Positions 14,468 to 25,561 of a stretch of 64,000 nt of DNA are shown piece by piece. The stretch spans positions 682,001-746,000 of the forward strand of contig JACDTU010000006.1 in NCBI GenBank assembly GCA_022376465.1. Reading direction: 5' to 3'. Below the pieces are notes generated by a model that was given only the letters and a program-made list of their open reading frames with translations, was not told the DNA's origin and searched no databases. Both the position numbers and the translations under genes were made by a program. Position 1 is the first letter of the stretch; every line of letters starts with the position of its first letter. Source of the stretch: Cubamyces lactineus. Lineage: Eukaryota; Basidiomycota; Agaricomycetes; Polyporales; Polyporaceae.

Positions 14468-15167
14468 CTATCACGGCACCAGAAGTGCAACTTCTTGCTT
14501 CTTACTCAACTCCCTCATCCCACACACAGTCTGTGGGCACCAAAACTTGAAAAACAATATCCTGAACTTCTTGGCTACCCTCTCCAATTTTTTGGGGAGA
14601 CAAGGGTGAGATGCACGATAAGGAGAGCCTCAGCATGAGTCGCAACAGAAGTGCAACCGTTCGGGGAGGTGAGTCACGCTAAGAGTCACGGGCGGCTACA
14701 ATGCCGACATTATCTCCGCTTCGGCATATGCCCAGCTGGGATATCCTGGGTGTGCGTCTTCGCTGCTACATACAAACTCCGACTTGGGAGATTGTGGCGG
14801 ATTGTCACGCTCTTTGCTCTTACGGCCACTGGTTATTCGTCCACACACGAATGCGGCATTCATTCGCTTCGATATTATACAGGAGCACTGGCGTAGTACT
14901 CTCAGATATTTGTGTGAAATGATTTTGTGATCGGTGCAACATAGCGAAGTGCCGAGCGGATTCTATACCAGAGCAGTCCTACCCCCGGCGCACTCTTATT
15001 CAAAAATCTTGATGATGACTCCGCCAATTTCCGTCATTTTTTGCATATAGGCATGAGAATGCAAGCTGAACACGATGCCAATTTTTGTAGGAGATCCAGA
15101 CGAGTCTATGTACGGGAATTGCAGAAGTTGCACTTCTGTTGCGATTGCACTTCCGGTGCCGTGATAG
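14468..15167. mobile_element. Candidate 700-bp MITE with TA target duplication
   Basis: The left end CTATCACGGCACC (14468) is matched by the reverse complement of the right end GGTGCCGTGATAG (ending 15167). Beyond this 13-bp core both arms contain AGAAGTGCAACTTCT, with an insertion in the right arm. Both sides are flanked by TA (14466-14467 and 15168-15169), the target site of Tc1/mariner elements. No transposase frame is present, so it would be non-autonomous. Copy number cannot be judged from this window. Confidence 0.6.
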
Positions 15168-15505
15168 TATGTTTTCCAACGGGCTAAGGAGGTAAGAAAG
15201 TCTACAAAGGGCGGGTTGTATTCGAGACCAAAAAAGGAAGGATGATGTAAGCCGTCTGGGAGAGGTCGCGCTTCGGCTAAGGGAGGTCGTCCGCAACGCA
15301 GAAATCCTTGGCCACACCCGTCCTTATCCTTTCCCCACCCTCCATACCGCGTCCTCAGCTGTGGCAAGCCTTACGACAAATCGCATAACGCTGGCTTAAT
15401 AGTTGCTCTCTTGCTCAGTCTTTGCTTGTCGTGACTTGCCTGCTCTCTGCCGCGGACACCGGTCTCTAGCGACTGCATATAGACTGCTGCTCCGAGGGCC
15501 TCATC
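15168..15505. promoter_or_regulatory. Upstream region of the JmjC demethylase gene
   Basis: 338 bp between the candidate MITE and the ATG at 15506. Pyrimidine-rich towards the start codon (TTGCTCAGTCTTTGC region). No specific factor site stands out. Confidence 0.4.
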
Positions 15506-18500
15506 ATGTCGACTGCAAGCAATACCCCCTCCCGCTCGCCAACCCCGGAGCTTCCACTCCAGCCAGACCACTTCTACGGCAATGAAGACGTTCGATTGCC
15601 ACCTTCACCCAACTCTGACGGCAGAACATGGCTCGATCCTGCGGACGACCCACTCGCCCAACGCGGCATCCCCGTCTTCAAGCCAACAATGGAAGAGTTC
15701 ACAGATTTCGAAGCGTTCATGAACAGGGTAGAACCGTGGGGCATGCGCAGTGGTATAGTGAAGATCATCCCTCCGAAGGAGTGGTCAGTCGTCTGTCTGC
15801 TACTGTATACCGTATCGCGTCCACTAAAGCCGCTGCTCTTCTATCGATAGGACAGAAGCGTTGCCTTCTGTTGTATCGCAACTCGACAAGATCAAGTTGA
15901 AGAATCCCATCGAGCAGCATATGCTTGGCCAAGGCGGCCTCTTCCAGCAGCAGAACATCGAGAAGAGGCGGGTGATGAGCGTGCGTGAGTGGTACGAGTT
16001 GTGCGCAAAGGAAGATCTCCGTGCGCCCGGCGTGGATGACGTCGGTCTTCATGCCCGGGCGACGAATGGGAGTGCGAGGGCGAGGACGAGGAGGAGTCGC
16101 AAGCAGAGAGAGTCGGAGACTGCCGAGCCCGATCCCCATGTGGATGCCGCCGTCGCAATCAAGCGTGAAGACGAATCGGAGGAATTTGCGCCAGAAGATG
16201 CCGCCAAAGCCCTCATCTCACCACCGAACAGCAATCGTGCCCTCTCTCCACTTGAGCAGGCCGGGGAGACTGAGCAACATCCAGATGCCTCGTCGGTGCT
16301 CGGCAACCAACCATCGGCGTCGTCATCATCGTCGGTAGCAACGAGAGATAACCCAGTAAATTCGGCCAAGTCACGCCATCCGCTGGCCGAAGAGGACGAA
16401 GAGGATGACGATGAGCATGGTGTGAAGCAGGATGACGCTCAAGGCGAGGAGAATGTAAAGTCAAAGGCTAAGGGAAAACGCGCCCCACAGACACGCGAGG
16501 CCCGTGAAGCCATGATGGCCGCGCGCGCTGCGAAAGACCGCGAATTCCTCGACTCATTTGATCCACACACTGCATGGTTACCTCCAAAAACAACATCCGC
16601 AAGCTATAATACCGAATTCTGTAAGGAATTGGAAAGGCGGTATTGGAGAAACTGTGGGTTCGGCAAGCCAGCCTGGTATGGCGCCGATATGCAAGGTAAG
16701 TGGCATGTGGTGGCGGATTATACCCGTATTTGCTGAACACAATCATAGGCTCTCTTTTTACTGACGAGACTACGTCGTGGAACGTGGCTTCGTTACCTTC
16801 TGCGCTATCCCGTCTTTTGCCGGCTTCGGACAAGGGTCTTCCTGGGGTGAACACCCCGTACCTTTACTTTGGCATGTGGCGAGCAACCTTCGCATGGCAC
16901 GTCGAAGATATGGACCTCTTCAGTATTAACTACATCCACTTCGGTGCGCCCAAGTTCTGGTATGCCATGCCTCAAGCCCGTGCGAATGCTCTCGAGCAGA
17001 CCATGAGGAGTATGTCCCCTCGCTATCTCCGTTTAGACTCACTAGTTCTCATAACGAGGTTGTAGGCTTGTTCCCCGGGGCTGACAAGAACTGCTCTCAG
17101 TTCCTACGTCACAAGTCGTACCTTGCCTCACCCACCCTCTTGTCGAAATCGTCATGTCGCCCGAATTACCTCGTTCAACAGGCTGGGGAGTTCGTGATCA
17201 CTTTTCCGCGGGGTTACCATGCCGGTTTTAATCTCGGGTTCAATTGCGCGGAGAGTGTCAATTTTGCGCTCGAGAGCTGGATCGATATCGGGAGGAAGGC
17301 GAAGGCCTGCGGATGTGTCAATTTTAGGCGAGTTCCTGCTATGTATCGCCGTGGCGCCCGACAATACTGACGTACGTGGGGGACAGTGTGCGCATCGATG
17401 TTGACCAGCTCCTGCGAGATCGGGCGGCGGAGAATCGAGAGGTCTTCCGTACAAGTAAGAAACAGCGTCGCGTCAGGCAGGAGGTGACGGCGAACAAGGA
17501 GAACAAGACTCAACTCTCTCGTAAGCGCAAAGCTGAAGGCGACGGGCCACCCAAGGCAAAGAAGCCTAGGACCAAGCCGACATCTACACCTGATCAACCC
17601 GTAGCGTCGTCCTCCAAACTAGTGCTGCCACCGTCGCCATCGAAGCCTTTGCTGAAAGTGACACTCAAGTTGCCGCCTAGACCGAAGGAGCCCGAGGGGT
17701 TTCCGTGCTGCCTCTGCGTATCGACGTCTCGAGAAGGCTTGTTGCGCGTGCAAGATCCCCCGGCTTGGTGGTACGAACCAGGTAACCCGGAGGCATCTGC
17801 GGGCAGACAATGTATGGCGCATCTCGAGTGTGCAAGCGTGGTGCCGGAGACGTGGGTGGACGAGGTGGAAGTTGGCGATCCCGACGAGCACGGCGTGCGT
17901 GCGAAGGAGCAGGTGGTGTTCGGCGTGGACGGCATTGTCAAGGACAGGTGGAACTTGGTAAGTTAGATCATCGTGCTCTGTTTATATGCTCACCCATTCG
18001 TCTTCAGAAATGTACAGCTTGCACCAAGACCCGAAACCGCGCACACGGAGCGCCCATACAATGCACGAAGGGCAAATGTCCGAAGGCGTTCCACGTTTCT
18101 TGCGCGCGAGAGGGAGGCGCGAACGGGATCGTGTATCGGGTATTACGGGAGATCGAGAAGGAGGTTATTCTCCTGGACAACCCGGCTACTCATGCACCTG
18201 CCGCGACATCATCTTCTTTCCTCTCGGCCCCGATGGACCTAACCTCTTCATGCATCGATCCTATGCTCCTCGGAGAGCAACCGATGGATGTCGACCCGAG
18301 CAACTGTGCCGATCGTACTGCGCCATCTTCAGTGTTGCAACCATCATCAGCAGTGACGCAGGGTCATCAACCCTCGCCTTCACCCCAGGTTCTCAAGCTC
18401 ATCAAGAAGATAGAAGTCGAGGTATTGTGTCATCAACACAATCCGGTAAGTGTGTTCATTGCAATTGGCCACTATGACATGTTCTAAATTATATGTGATA

Positions 18501-19622
18501 TCTGGTAGGCCATTCTCGCAGCGAAGAAAATCCAGCAGCAGGATCGGATTCGCAATCAGCTATTGGCGCTTCCACCAATGTCCCGCATCAAGTTGCGGGT
18601 GACTGCAGGCGTATTTGAAGTGACGTTGCTGCGCGTCATCGAGGAGAACCATGCTGTAGAGGTGCTTTGGGATCGCGGGTTGAAGCGCGAATTCAAATGG
18701 CGGAGTGTAGTGTTCGGGGAAACGGACGCAGTGGTGGGCCAAAAGCCAACGGAGCCTGCTGTTGAACAGGATGGTAAGAGCGATCGTAGTAGAGCTCGGC
18801 CAAGACTGGGTACTGAATCAGGCATCGTTCCCAGAAGCATCGTCTGCAGCGACGCCAACGATTGCGACTCCTGCTGCGCCTGAGTCTTACCATGCGTCTC
18901 CCTCAGCCACTCCTCAAGCGCACTCGCAATCGAACTCGCCGATGCCACGTGCAAGCTCGAGCACTCAAACTCCGACATACATCTCACCTCCATCTAGTTC
19001 TGCACCGCACACAACTCCTGCCCCCGTGTATCGACCGCCGCCTCCGAATTCTGCCTATCCTCAACAGCCTGCGTATCAGCCACGAACGTCGACCTATCAG
19101 TATGCCCCTGGCAGCTGGACGTACCAGTACCCTGGAGCAGGTTATTCAAGTGGCAGCCAGCAACAATACCCTGGGAGCTCGACGCCGACGTATCCTGCTG
19201 CAGCGTCATATCCCTCGACTTCTTACAGCCAGTATCCGTATAGCAGCGCTGCGTCGTACGGTTACCCGTACGGGCGTCAAGCTTATGGGACGTACCAGCC
19301 TTACGGCGGGTATCCCTACCCTCAGCCGTCCTCTTCCTCGACCCCACATTCTCAGGGCCCGTCTCAGGCGGCGGTTCCTCCTCCACCACCCACTCAGGTC
19401 CAGCCTCGAGGCTTGCAATGGCAGAGGCCGTACACGGGTCCGAAAGCAACCCCACCGAAAGCCGCCCCGCTGACGGTGCCTCAGCTACCGCAGCCGTCTC
19501 GTTCGAATTCGATCGCTCCCGGCGCTCAAGCTCATCCATCGGGAGGACTTCGTCCGGGTGACATCCGCCAAGCGACAGGGAGGACAGAGGAAGCATCCTC
19601 GCAGTCTCAAATGCCAATGTAG
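15506..19622 (+). CDS. JmjN-JmjC-PHD histone demethylase (KDM4/Rph1/Gis1 type)
   Basis: Nuclear Fe(II)/2-oxoglutarate dioxygenase expected to remove methyl groups from histone H3 lysines 9 and/or 36. Eight exons: 15506-15783, 15851-16695, 16749-17009, 17066-17327, 17387-17957, 18008-18445, 18509-18773 and 18835-19622, giving 1235 aa. JmjN is at about residues 55-95 ([19 protein letters not shown]). After an acidic and basic linker, JmjC covers about 345-545. Iron ligands are visible as His and Glu in WHVEDMD and the distal His in GYHAGFN, and the paired Cys of KACGCVN fit the KDM4 zinc site. An extended PHD unit follows ([13 protein letters not shown], then [14 protein letters not shown] and [10 protein letters not shown]). 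A C-terminal segment with [16 protein letters not shown] could be Tudor-like (inference), then a Tyr/Pro/Ser-rich tail. Intron 4 uses a GC donor. Confidence 0.93.
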
Positions 19623-20046
19623 GGCATTCCAGCCTCGGGGTCGGCGTAGTCGGGATCGAGACACTGTCGGGTTGACCGGTAGGGACGGCCCGCTAGGACT
19701 TGCAGAGTATGACGGTGCAACTTGTTTATGACTCTCGTGTGCGTCGGATGTACAATAGGACTGGTCTCGCACTTATTGCTGTTAATTTGTGTTGTATGCA
19801 CATGTGCTTTATACTGTCATGCGCATTGCGCTCACCTTGAAGAAAAGGCGGCAGGAGGATGGGCGCTCGCTCGACGCGTCGCGACGCGTCGGATGGGCGT
19901 CTGTCGACTGTGCCAGGTCCTTCAGCTGCTCTCACCCGCGCGTCCTGGGGCTCGGTTTGCTATCTCGTTCTCGTCAACCTCCTAGCCATTGATTAGCAGC
20001 AGGGAAGAACCAACCGGCTGCCACCTCAATCGCCGGCGTTGGGTAG
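19623..20046. other. Intergenic region between demethylase and NBS1 genes
   Basis: 424 bp holding the 3' end of the demethylase transcript and the NBS1 promoter. The two ACGCGT boxes listed separately are the only clear sites. Confidence 0.5.
19874..19889. promoter_or_regulatory. Paired MluI cell-cycle boxes upstream of NBS1
   Basis: Two ACGCGT hexamers at 19874-19879 and 19884-19889, spaced exactly 10 bp start to start, lie 158-173 bp before the NBS1 ATG. In fungi this hexamer binds MBF (Mbp1/Swi6), which drives G1/S expression of replication and repair genes. The spacing places both sites on one face of the helix. Binding is inferred, not shown. Confidence 0.6.
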
Positions 20047-23000
20047 ATGTGGGTCATTACTGGGCCCTTTGACGAAGAGTACGGAGACGTACCACCTCCA
20101 GACAGTGAGCTCTACGGCCATGACTATCGCGGGCTCGGCTTGACACGCCGTAGAGAGGAAACTGCTTAAGACAGGCAGAGAATATGTGGTCGGGCGCAAG
20201 GACCAGCCACTGACAATTAGGAGCAAAGCCATATCAAAAGCGCACGCCATTCTAATTGTCGAAGAGTGTACGGAGGAACAGGTGGTGAGTTACCCTACTC
20301 CTGCAGGCGTGAATTCGAACTCATCCACACCAGGCCGACCCCGCCTTCATTCCAACACTGACGTTGCGCAACCTCCACGACAAGTCCTCCCGCCATGTTG
20401 AACGTCCGACGAGACACAACCCCCGCATGCGCTGCGAAGCAATGAGCACCCTTGTCCTCGAGAGCGAGGATATCATCCATCTTTCCGCGAGTGTCCCTGT
20501 GAGGTGAGTTCTCACGTTACGCACAACGTTTAGGTCTGCTTAAGCTCAAGAGACAGAGTGCATTGGGAACCAGTATGCTGTTACAACGGAAGTCCGCGTG
20601 CCGTCCCTTCAATATCGCTCAGAGATTGTGCCGCGCTCGGTACGTATTCCCGCTTTCTGTGTTGTAAGTAGACCATAACTTGGCCATAGGAATACACGTC
20701 GTCACCACCCTACATCCCGCGGTCACGCATCACCTAACACCGACATACACGTTGTCAGCACCTATCGCGACCGCTCTAATCTCGCTAGCTACACTTGTCA
20801 AGCCGGAGTGGCTCACTACCATCCTTAGCGCGGGGAAAGGCGAACCTAGTGCGCTAGAGGAGTCCTTCGTTCTTCCGCCCACCAGCAAGTTTCGCCCCAC
20901 TTTCACTCCTGGGCTCCCGCTACGATTGAAGAAATTCGACATATGGCAATCTAACGAAGAGCGAGTGGGCATCTTCCGCGGTCGCCGTTTCATCTTCGTG
21001 GGTGAGAAAGGTGCAGAGGCGCACACTGCCTTGAAGGAGTTGGTAAGACGTGCAGAGGGCGAGTACGAATGCTTCGCGATAGAAGGCGGACCCGAACGCT
21101 TCAGGCAGGTGCTTGCTAAAGGCAAGGCCAGAGAAGCTTCCTTGGTCCTCGTAGCCGATAGACCGGCTGCTCTTGCTACAGTAGGAGAGGACGATTGGAC
21201 GGCCTTGGTAGAGACGGCGAAGAGGTACCTCAGTTCATTCTACAAGTGGACATGCTACTGACCGTGCGACAGCTTTGAGTTACAGTTTATTCCTCCAGAA
21301 AAGATTGTCGAAGCAGCCATATACGCGGATACTACCTGCTTAGATTCCTTAGGCGCAATTCAAGGTGAGTCTTGGGTACGCCTATAAGTCCTTATTTGCT
21401 CTCTTGATAACCTATACCCTAGAGCCCGAACAGTCCATCCTCCCCGATGTCATTCCTAATACAATTGAGGATGAGCCTTCGATCCCTCCATTAAGAAGCT
21501 CGGAACTGGTGGTTGTGCAACAGAAATCTTCCGCATCCGAAGTCGAAAATCAACCACAACGCAGGAAATTACCCAGAAGAGCGACTTCGCGGGCATCGTC
21601 CCGTGCTCCTTCCCCCCCTCCAGCAAGTCAGGAGCCAGTTACCACGGCCGAGGAAACAAGAGCACCGGCTCAGGATGCTCCTCAACCACGTCGGGTACGT
21701 ATGACTACGATGCACTGCGACAGGGCTTATTCACACATATTGTGATACTAGACGTTAGTACGAAGAGCTGCACGCCCGAATGCGGTCGTTGGAATCGACG
21801 ACGCAACTTTGGATTTAGATAGCAATCTCGCCAGCGAGCAGCCTCTTGAAACGTCGCAGACGCGACTAACCGACTCAACGAGCAGGACCGACTCTATCGT
21901 AGTAAGTACTCTACTCTTGGTCTGCATCTGTTCACTGTGAATGAACATGTGTCAGCCTCCCACGCCAGCACGCACATCAAGACTGAAGCGTCGCGTTGGA
22001 ACGCAAGGTCAAAGGGCATCGACTGATGTAGCGCTATTGGATACTGTGGAGGAACCACCGCACAAGAAGTACAAGTCCTTGTTCGACGAGAGCGACCCAG
22101 ATAGGGTCGCTCAGATGAACTTGGACGAGTATGGCAGTCAACACGTCGGTGGTGGTGAGAGCATGACACAATACGAGCCGTCTACGCCGCTCTTTTCGAC
22201 GCAAAGTGGGCCTCGAGCTCGCAGTGCAGGGCAAGCTGCTACGAGCAGCTCCGCGGGCGTAGCGACAGGTATGGCTCTAGAAGTATTGGCGGAAGAGGAG
22301 GAGGAGAGCACACTGGCATGGCGTTCGGACTCCAGAACGCAGACACAAGCCAGGGGCACGAAGCGCAAGTCACAGGAAGCGGACATCATAGACGGCGTTG
22401 AGATGGTCGATGAAGGCCCGCCTCGAAACAGGCCGCGCACAGACTCGGATGGGCAGTCTGGCAAGTCCCAAGCTGCCTCGCCACGTCCCTCGACTCGTAC
22501 CCAAGGAACGGCGCACTCACAAACTCAGAACGTCAACAAGCCGCTGTCGAAAATCGTCACGCGCGTCGATATGTCGCAGTCGCAGGTACACGTCAAGGGC
22601 AAATACGCCCAGAAGCCGAACTCTGTCACGAGCGGGAAGAACGCGAGTGCAGCCTCGGGAGAACCGGATAAGGACGCTGCTTTCCTCAAGACAGTCGCTT
22701 CGACAAAGCGAGGTAAGAAGACAGAAGACGAGTTCGACCGCGAATTCAACAACTTGCGGATATCCAAACCAGACCTGGAGCAGGACAAGGGAGGCGAAGC
22801 ATGGGCAGTCTTGGATGACTTCGGGGATGATAGCGACGTAAGAGGCAACTTCATGGTGGTCGTGGAGATGCCGGTCTACAGGGAGAACGCGCGTGTGGAC
22901 GGACAAGGGAGCGATCACTTGAGACGAGGAGAGGGAAGACTCGAGTGGCAGGGCAGGCCGGACTTCAAGAAGTTCAGACGGGTGGGTCCACATACAGTCT

Positions 23001-23717
23001 TTGATTGAACTCTACGGAAGCTGAAGTTCTATGGCGTGCAGAAAACCACAGGCCAGCGACGGCAGCCCGTTGAGTTGATGGTCGAAGAGGAAGCGGACCT
23101 CGGCATTGGTTCACGTACGTGAACAGCTCGTTCTGATACCCGACTCTTCGTTGACTTTTCCGATAGAATATTGGAAAGGTGCCATCGATGTGCCTGCGTC
23201 ACCATCAGATTCGCAGTCCAAATTTGAGTCCGACACTGGGAAGAGCACCACTCAGAGGTCGACGGGACGTGGCTCGAAGACACGGACGCCGACGGTCATA
23301 TCTGACGGAGAGGACCAATTGGCTGTCGCCTCAACTTCAAAGCCGCCAAGCGGGTCGAGGAGTCTAGGCAGGCGGTCTCAAGCAAGCAAGCCTTCTGGTT
23401 CACAAGCGAAGAAGGGCCCCGGAGCAGCCACCCGACAACGTTCACAGAAGCAACCGCTGTTTATGGAGTCCGATATCGAGGAAGTGGATGAAGATGATCT
23501 CGGTACCCTGGCGTCGACGTCAGCTAACGTCTTAGCATCGGATATGGACGACGATGAGACGGAACCGACGCTGCGGTCGACCGCACGGAGAACCCAGCCA
23601 CAAGCAGGCGGCATTATGAATCGGGGATTAGCGTCTGCAATTATCGACGATGACTCTGATGATGGGGCGACCTTCAAGGCTTTTGGCACGAGGGCTCGGG
23701 CAACACGAAGACGATAA
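20047..23717 (+). CDS. NBS1: NBS1/nibrin orthologue, MRN complex subunit
   Basis: Subunit of the Mre11-Rad50-Nbs1 complex, which detects DNA double-strand breaks and activates the ATM/Tel1 kinase. Eleven exons: 20047-20088, 20156-20284, 20334-20503, 20557-20639, 20690-21224, 21273-21364, 21423-21694, 21752-21901, 21956-22981, 23042-23114 and 23167-23717. They close to 1040 aa. The start reads MWVITGPFDEEYGD, then the FHA domain (KLLKTGREYVVGRKDQPLTI, AISKAHAILIVEE). BRCT repeats follow from about residue 141 (GIHVVTTLHPAVTHHLTPTY, LVKPEWLTTIL, RGRRFIFVGEKG). A long disordered linker ends in RPDFKKFRR followed by KTTGQRRQ (about 825-841), which fits the Mre11-binding segment of this family. 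The C-terminus is acidic then aromatic and basic (DDDSDDGATFKAFGTRARA), plausibly the Tel1/ATM-recruiting tail. The exon 9 to 10 junction could alternatively use an acceptor at 23020. Confidence 0.9.
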
Positions 23718-23992
23718 GACTTGCGCTTTATGGCATGAATATCTTCGAACTCAATCACATTAGTATATATCATAGCCATCGAGTAACAGCCAGTATCCAG
23801 AAATTGCAGAAAATCCTCCATGCCCCTATATATCACAGAGCTTGTACTGGTGTGCTATGTGCTCAATGGTTATTGTCGAAGTTGATGAGCTTGAAAGTTG
23901 ATGAGTTCTGTAGCATTATATCACTCATCTATGCTAGGCTATTATGGTGACCACATGAAGAGCTTCCACACAATAGTATAGGTGCCCATATA
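23718..23992. other. Boundary between gene compartment and repeat compartment
   Basis: Short 3' flank of NBS1. Base composition drops from GC-rich to AT-rich here. Repeats AAGTTGATGAG and GAAAGTTGATGAG lie side by side near 23878-23905. Confidence 0.4.
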
Positions 23993-25561
23993 CAGTGACA
24001 GCCAAAAGTATTGCCCCACCCCCCCAGTTTCTCTACTTCAATACAATCTCCTAGCCAGATATCCATGTGTATTCTACAACTATATAGCATTACGCAAGAG
24101 CTTTTCATTGTGTATTGTTGGTAGCCAAATTGCTTGATTTGGGCGTGAGAATCGTGGATGCTTATTTTGACGCCTGCCAGTGAATTAGCTCCCCTTCTCT
24201 TCTCCTTCTCCTTCAACAATTGCCATTCACCTCTGTACATATTCACTGCAAATTCTCTTTCTATACCCTTCACTCTACACTTTCCACTCATGGTTGTCCT
24301 GCCTTGTGCTCAGAAGGCCAGGATCCTAGCCCTCCGCTACCCCATCTCCGGTGAACCTATGTCCATCAATGCCATCACCCATATTGTCCACTGTGATCGC
24401 AAAACAGTTCGGCAAGTCTTGCAAACCTATCGGGAGACAGGTGACCTCCATTATCAGAAGCCCCGCTCTGGCTGACCACGCATTCTCAGCAATGGGGATG
24501 TCCATCAACTCGCAGTGTATGTGAAGAGAGGCAAAGCAACCGATGCAACCAATGTCCAGCGCCAGCTTGCTCCACAGGCCAGTGCTCGTACTGTGCGTGG
24601 AAACCTTTGTGAGAAGGGGCTCTATGGATGGGTGTGACAGGAGAAGCCATACCTCAGCCGTTCCAATGTGGCGCAGCGAAAAGCATGGTTGTGGAATGTT
24701 CAAGATTGGACTGTGGAACAATGGAGGCTCGTTATCTTCTCAGATGAGTCAAAGTTCAATCTCTTTGGTTTGGATGGAAGGCAGTGGTGTTGTAGAGGTG
24801 TGGGAGAGGAGTTCTTGGATTGGAATGTGAAGAAGAAGATGTAGGGTGGGGGCAGAAGTGTTATGGTCTGGGATGCATCACCTCAAAAGGTGTCAGACGG
24901 CTTCATCGGATCACCAGAACCATGGATGCCAAGAAGTACTGTGCCATCCTCGAGGAGTCCCTCCTGGGCACCCTTCAAGACTATCAACTTTCCCCACACA
25001 CCTTCATTTTCCAGCAAGATAATGACCGCAAACACACCTTCAAGCTTGCGCAGCAGTGGTTTGCCACTCACAACATCCTCCTTCTCCCCTGGCCCTCATC
25101 CTCTCCTGACATGAACATCATTGAGCATGTCTGAAACAAGCTAGATCACCGTGTGCGCACCCGTGATCCTCTCCCATGCAACTGTGAGGAGCTATGGGCT
25201 GCTTTACAGGAGAAGTGGTATTGCCTTTATTCAGAAGCTCTATGATTCCCTTTCCCGTCATGTACAAGCCTTGAAGGCTGCAAAGGGTCACCACACTCGT
25301 TACTAGGCCTAGTCCCTTTTGTATCCCACATTATTGTGATTTTTTGTCATAGCTGAAGTCATCACAAACTACTGTGTTTGAAGTATGCTCCAATATCTTG
25401 GGATTCTTCTAGCAACTCCTCCTAATTGGTAACACATTTTGTAGCTTAGTATGCACACTCTATCCACAAGAGAGCATATATACTAGTTGTAGGAAATGAC
25501 CGAGAAATCAACAGAGTAACCATGGGAAAGGGGGGTGGGGCGATACTTTTGGCCATCAGTG
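23993..25561 (+). mobile_element. Tc1/mariner DNA transposon, complete ends, dead
   Basis: The ends are inverted repeats of about 32 bp: CAGTGACAGCCAAAAGTAT at 23993, and on the opposite strand of the right end CACTGATGGCCAAAAGTAT. Both continue into GCCCCACCCCCC. TA dinucleotides flank both sides (23991-23992 and 25562-25563). The element is 1569 bp, a normal Tc1 length, and contains one transposase gene. Confidence 0.93.
24290..25306 (+). pseudogene. Broken Tc1-family transposase
   Basis: Reads from the ATG at 24290 as an HTH DNA-binding region (ARILALRYPISG, CDRKTVRQVLQTYRETGDL) followed by a DDE nuclease. The first Asp is in VIFSDESKFNLFG, the second block is FIFQQDNDRKHT, and the third is SSSPDMNIIEHV. 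Stop codons interrupt the frame near 24474 and 24636 (TGA), 24842 (TAG) and 25131 (TGA). At three of these the family normally has Trp. The 3' end also needs a frame change near 25218. It cannot make a functional enzyme. Confidence 0.9.
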
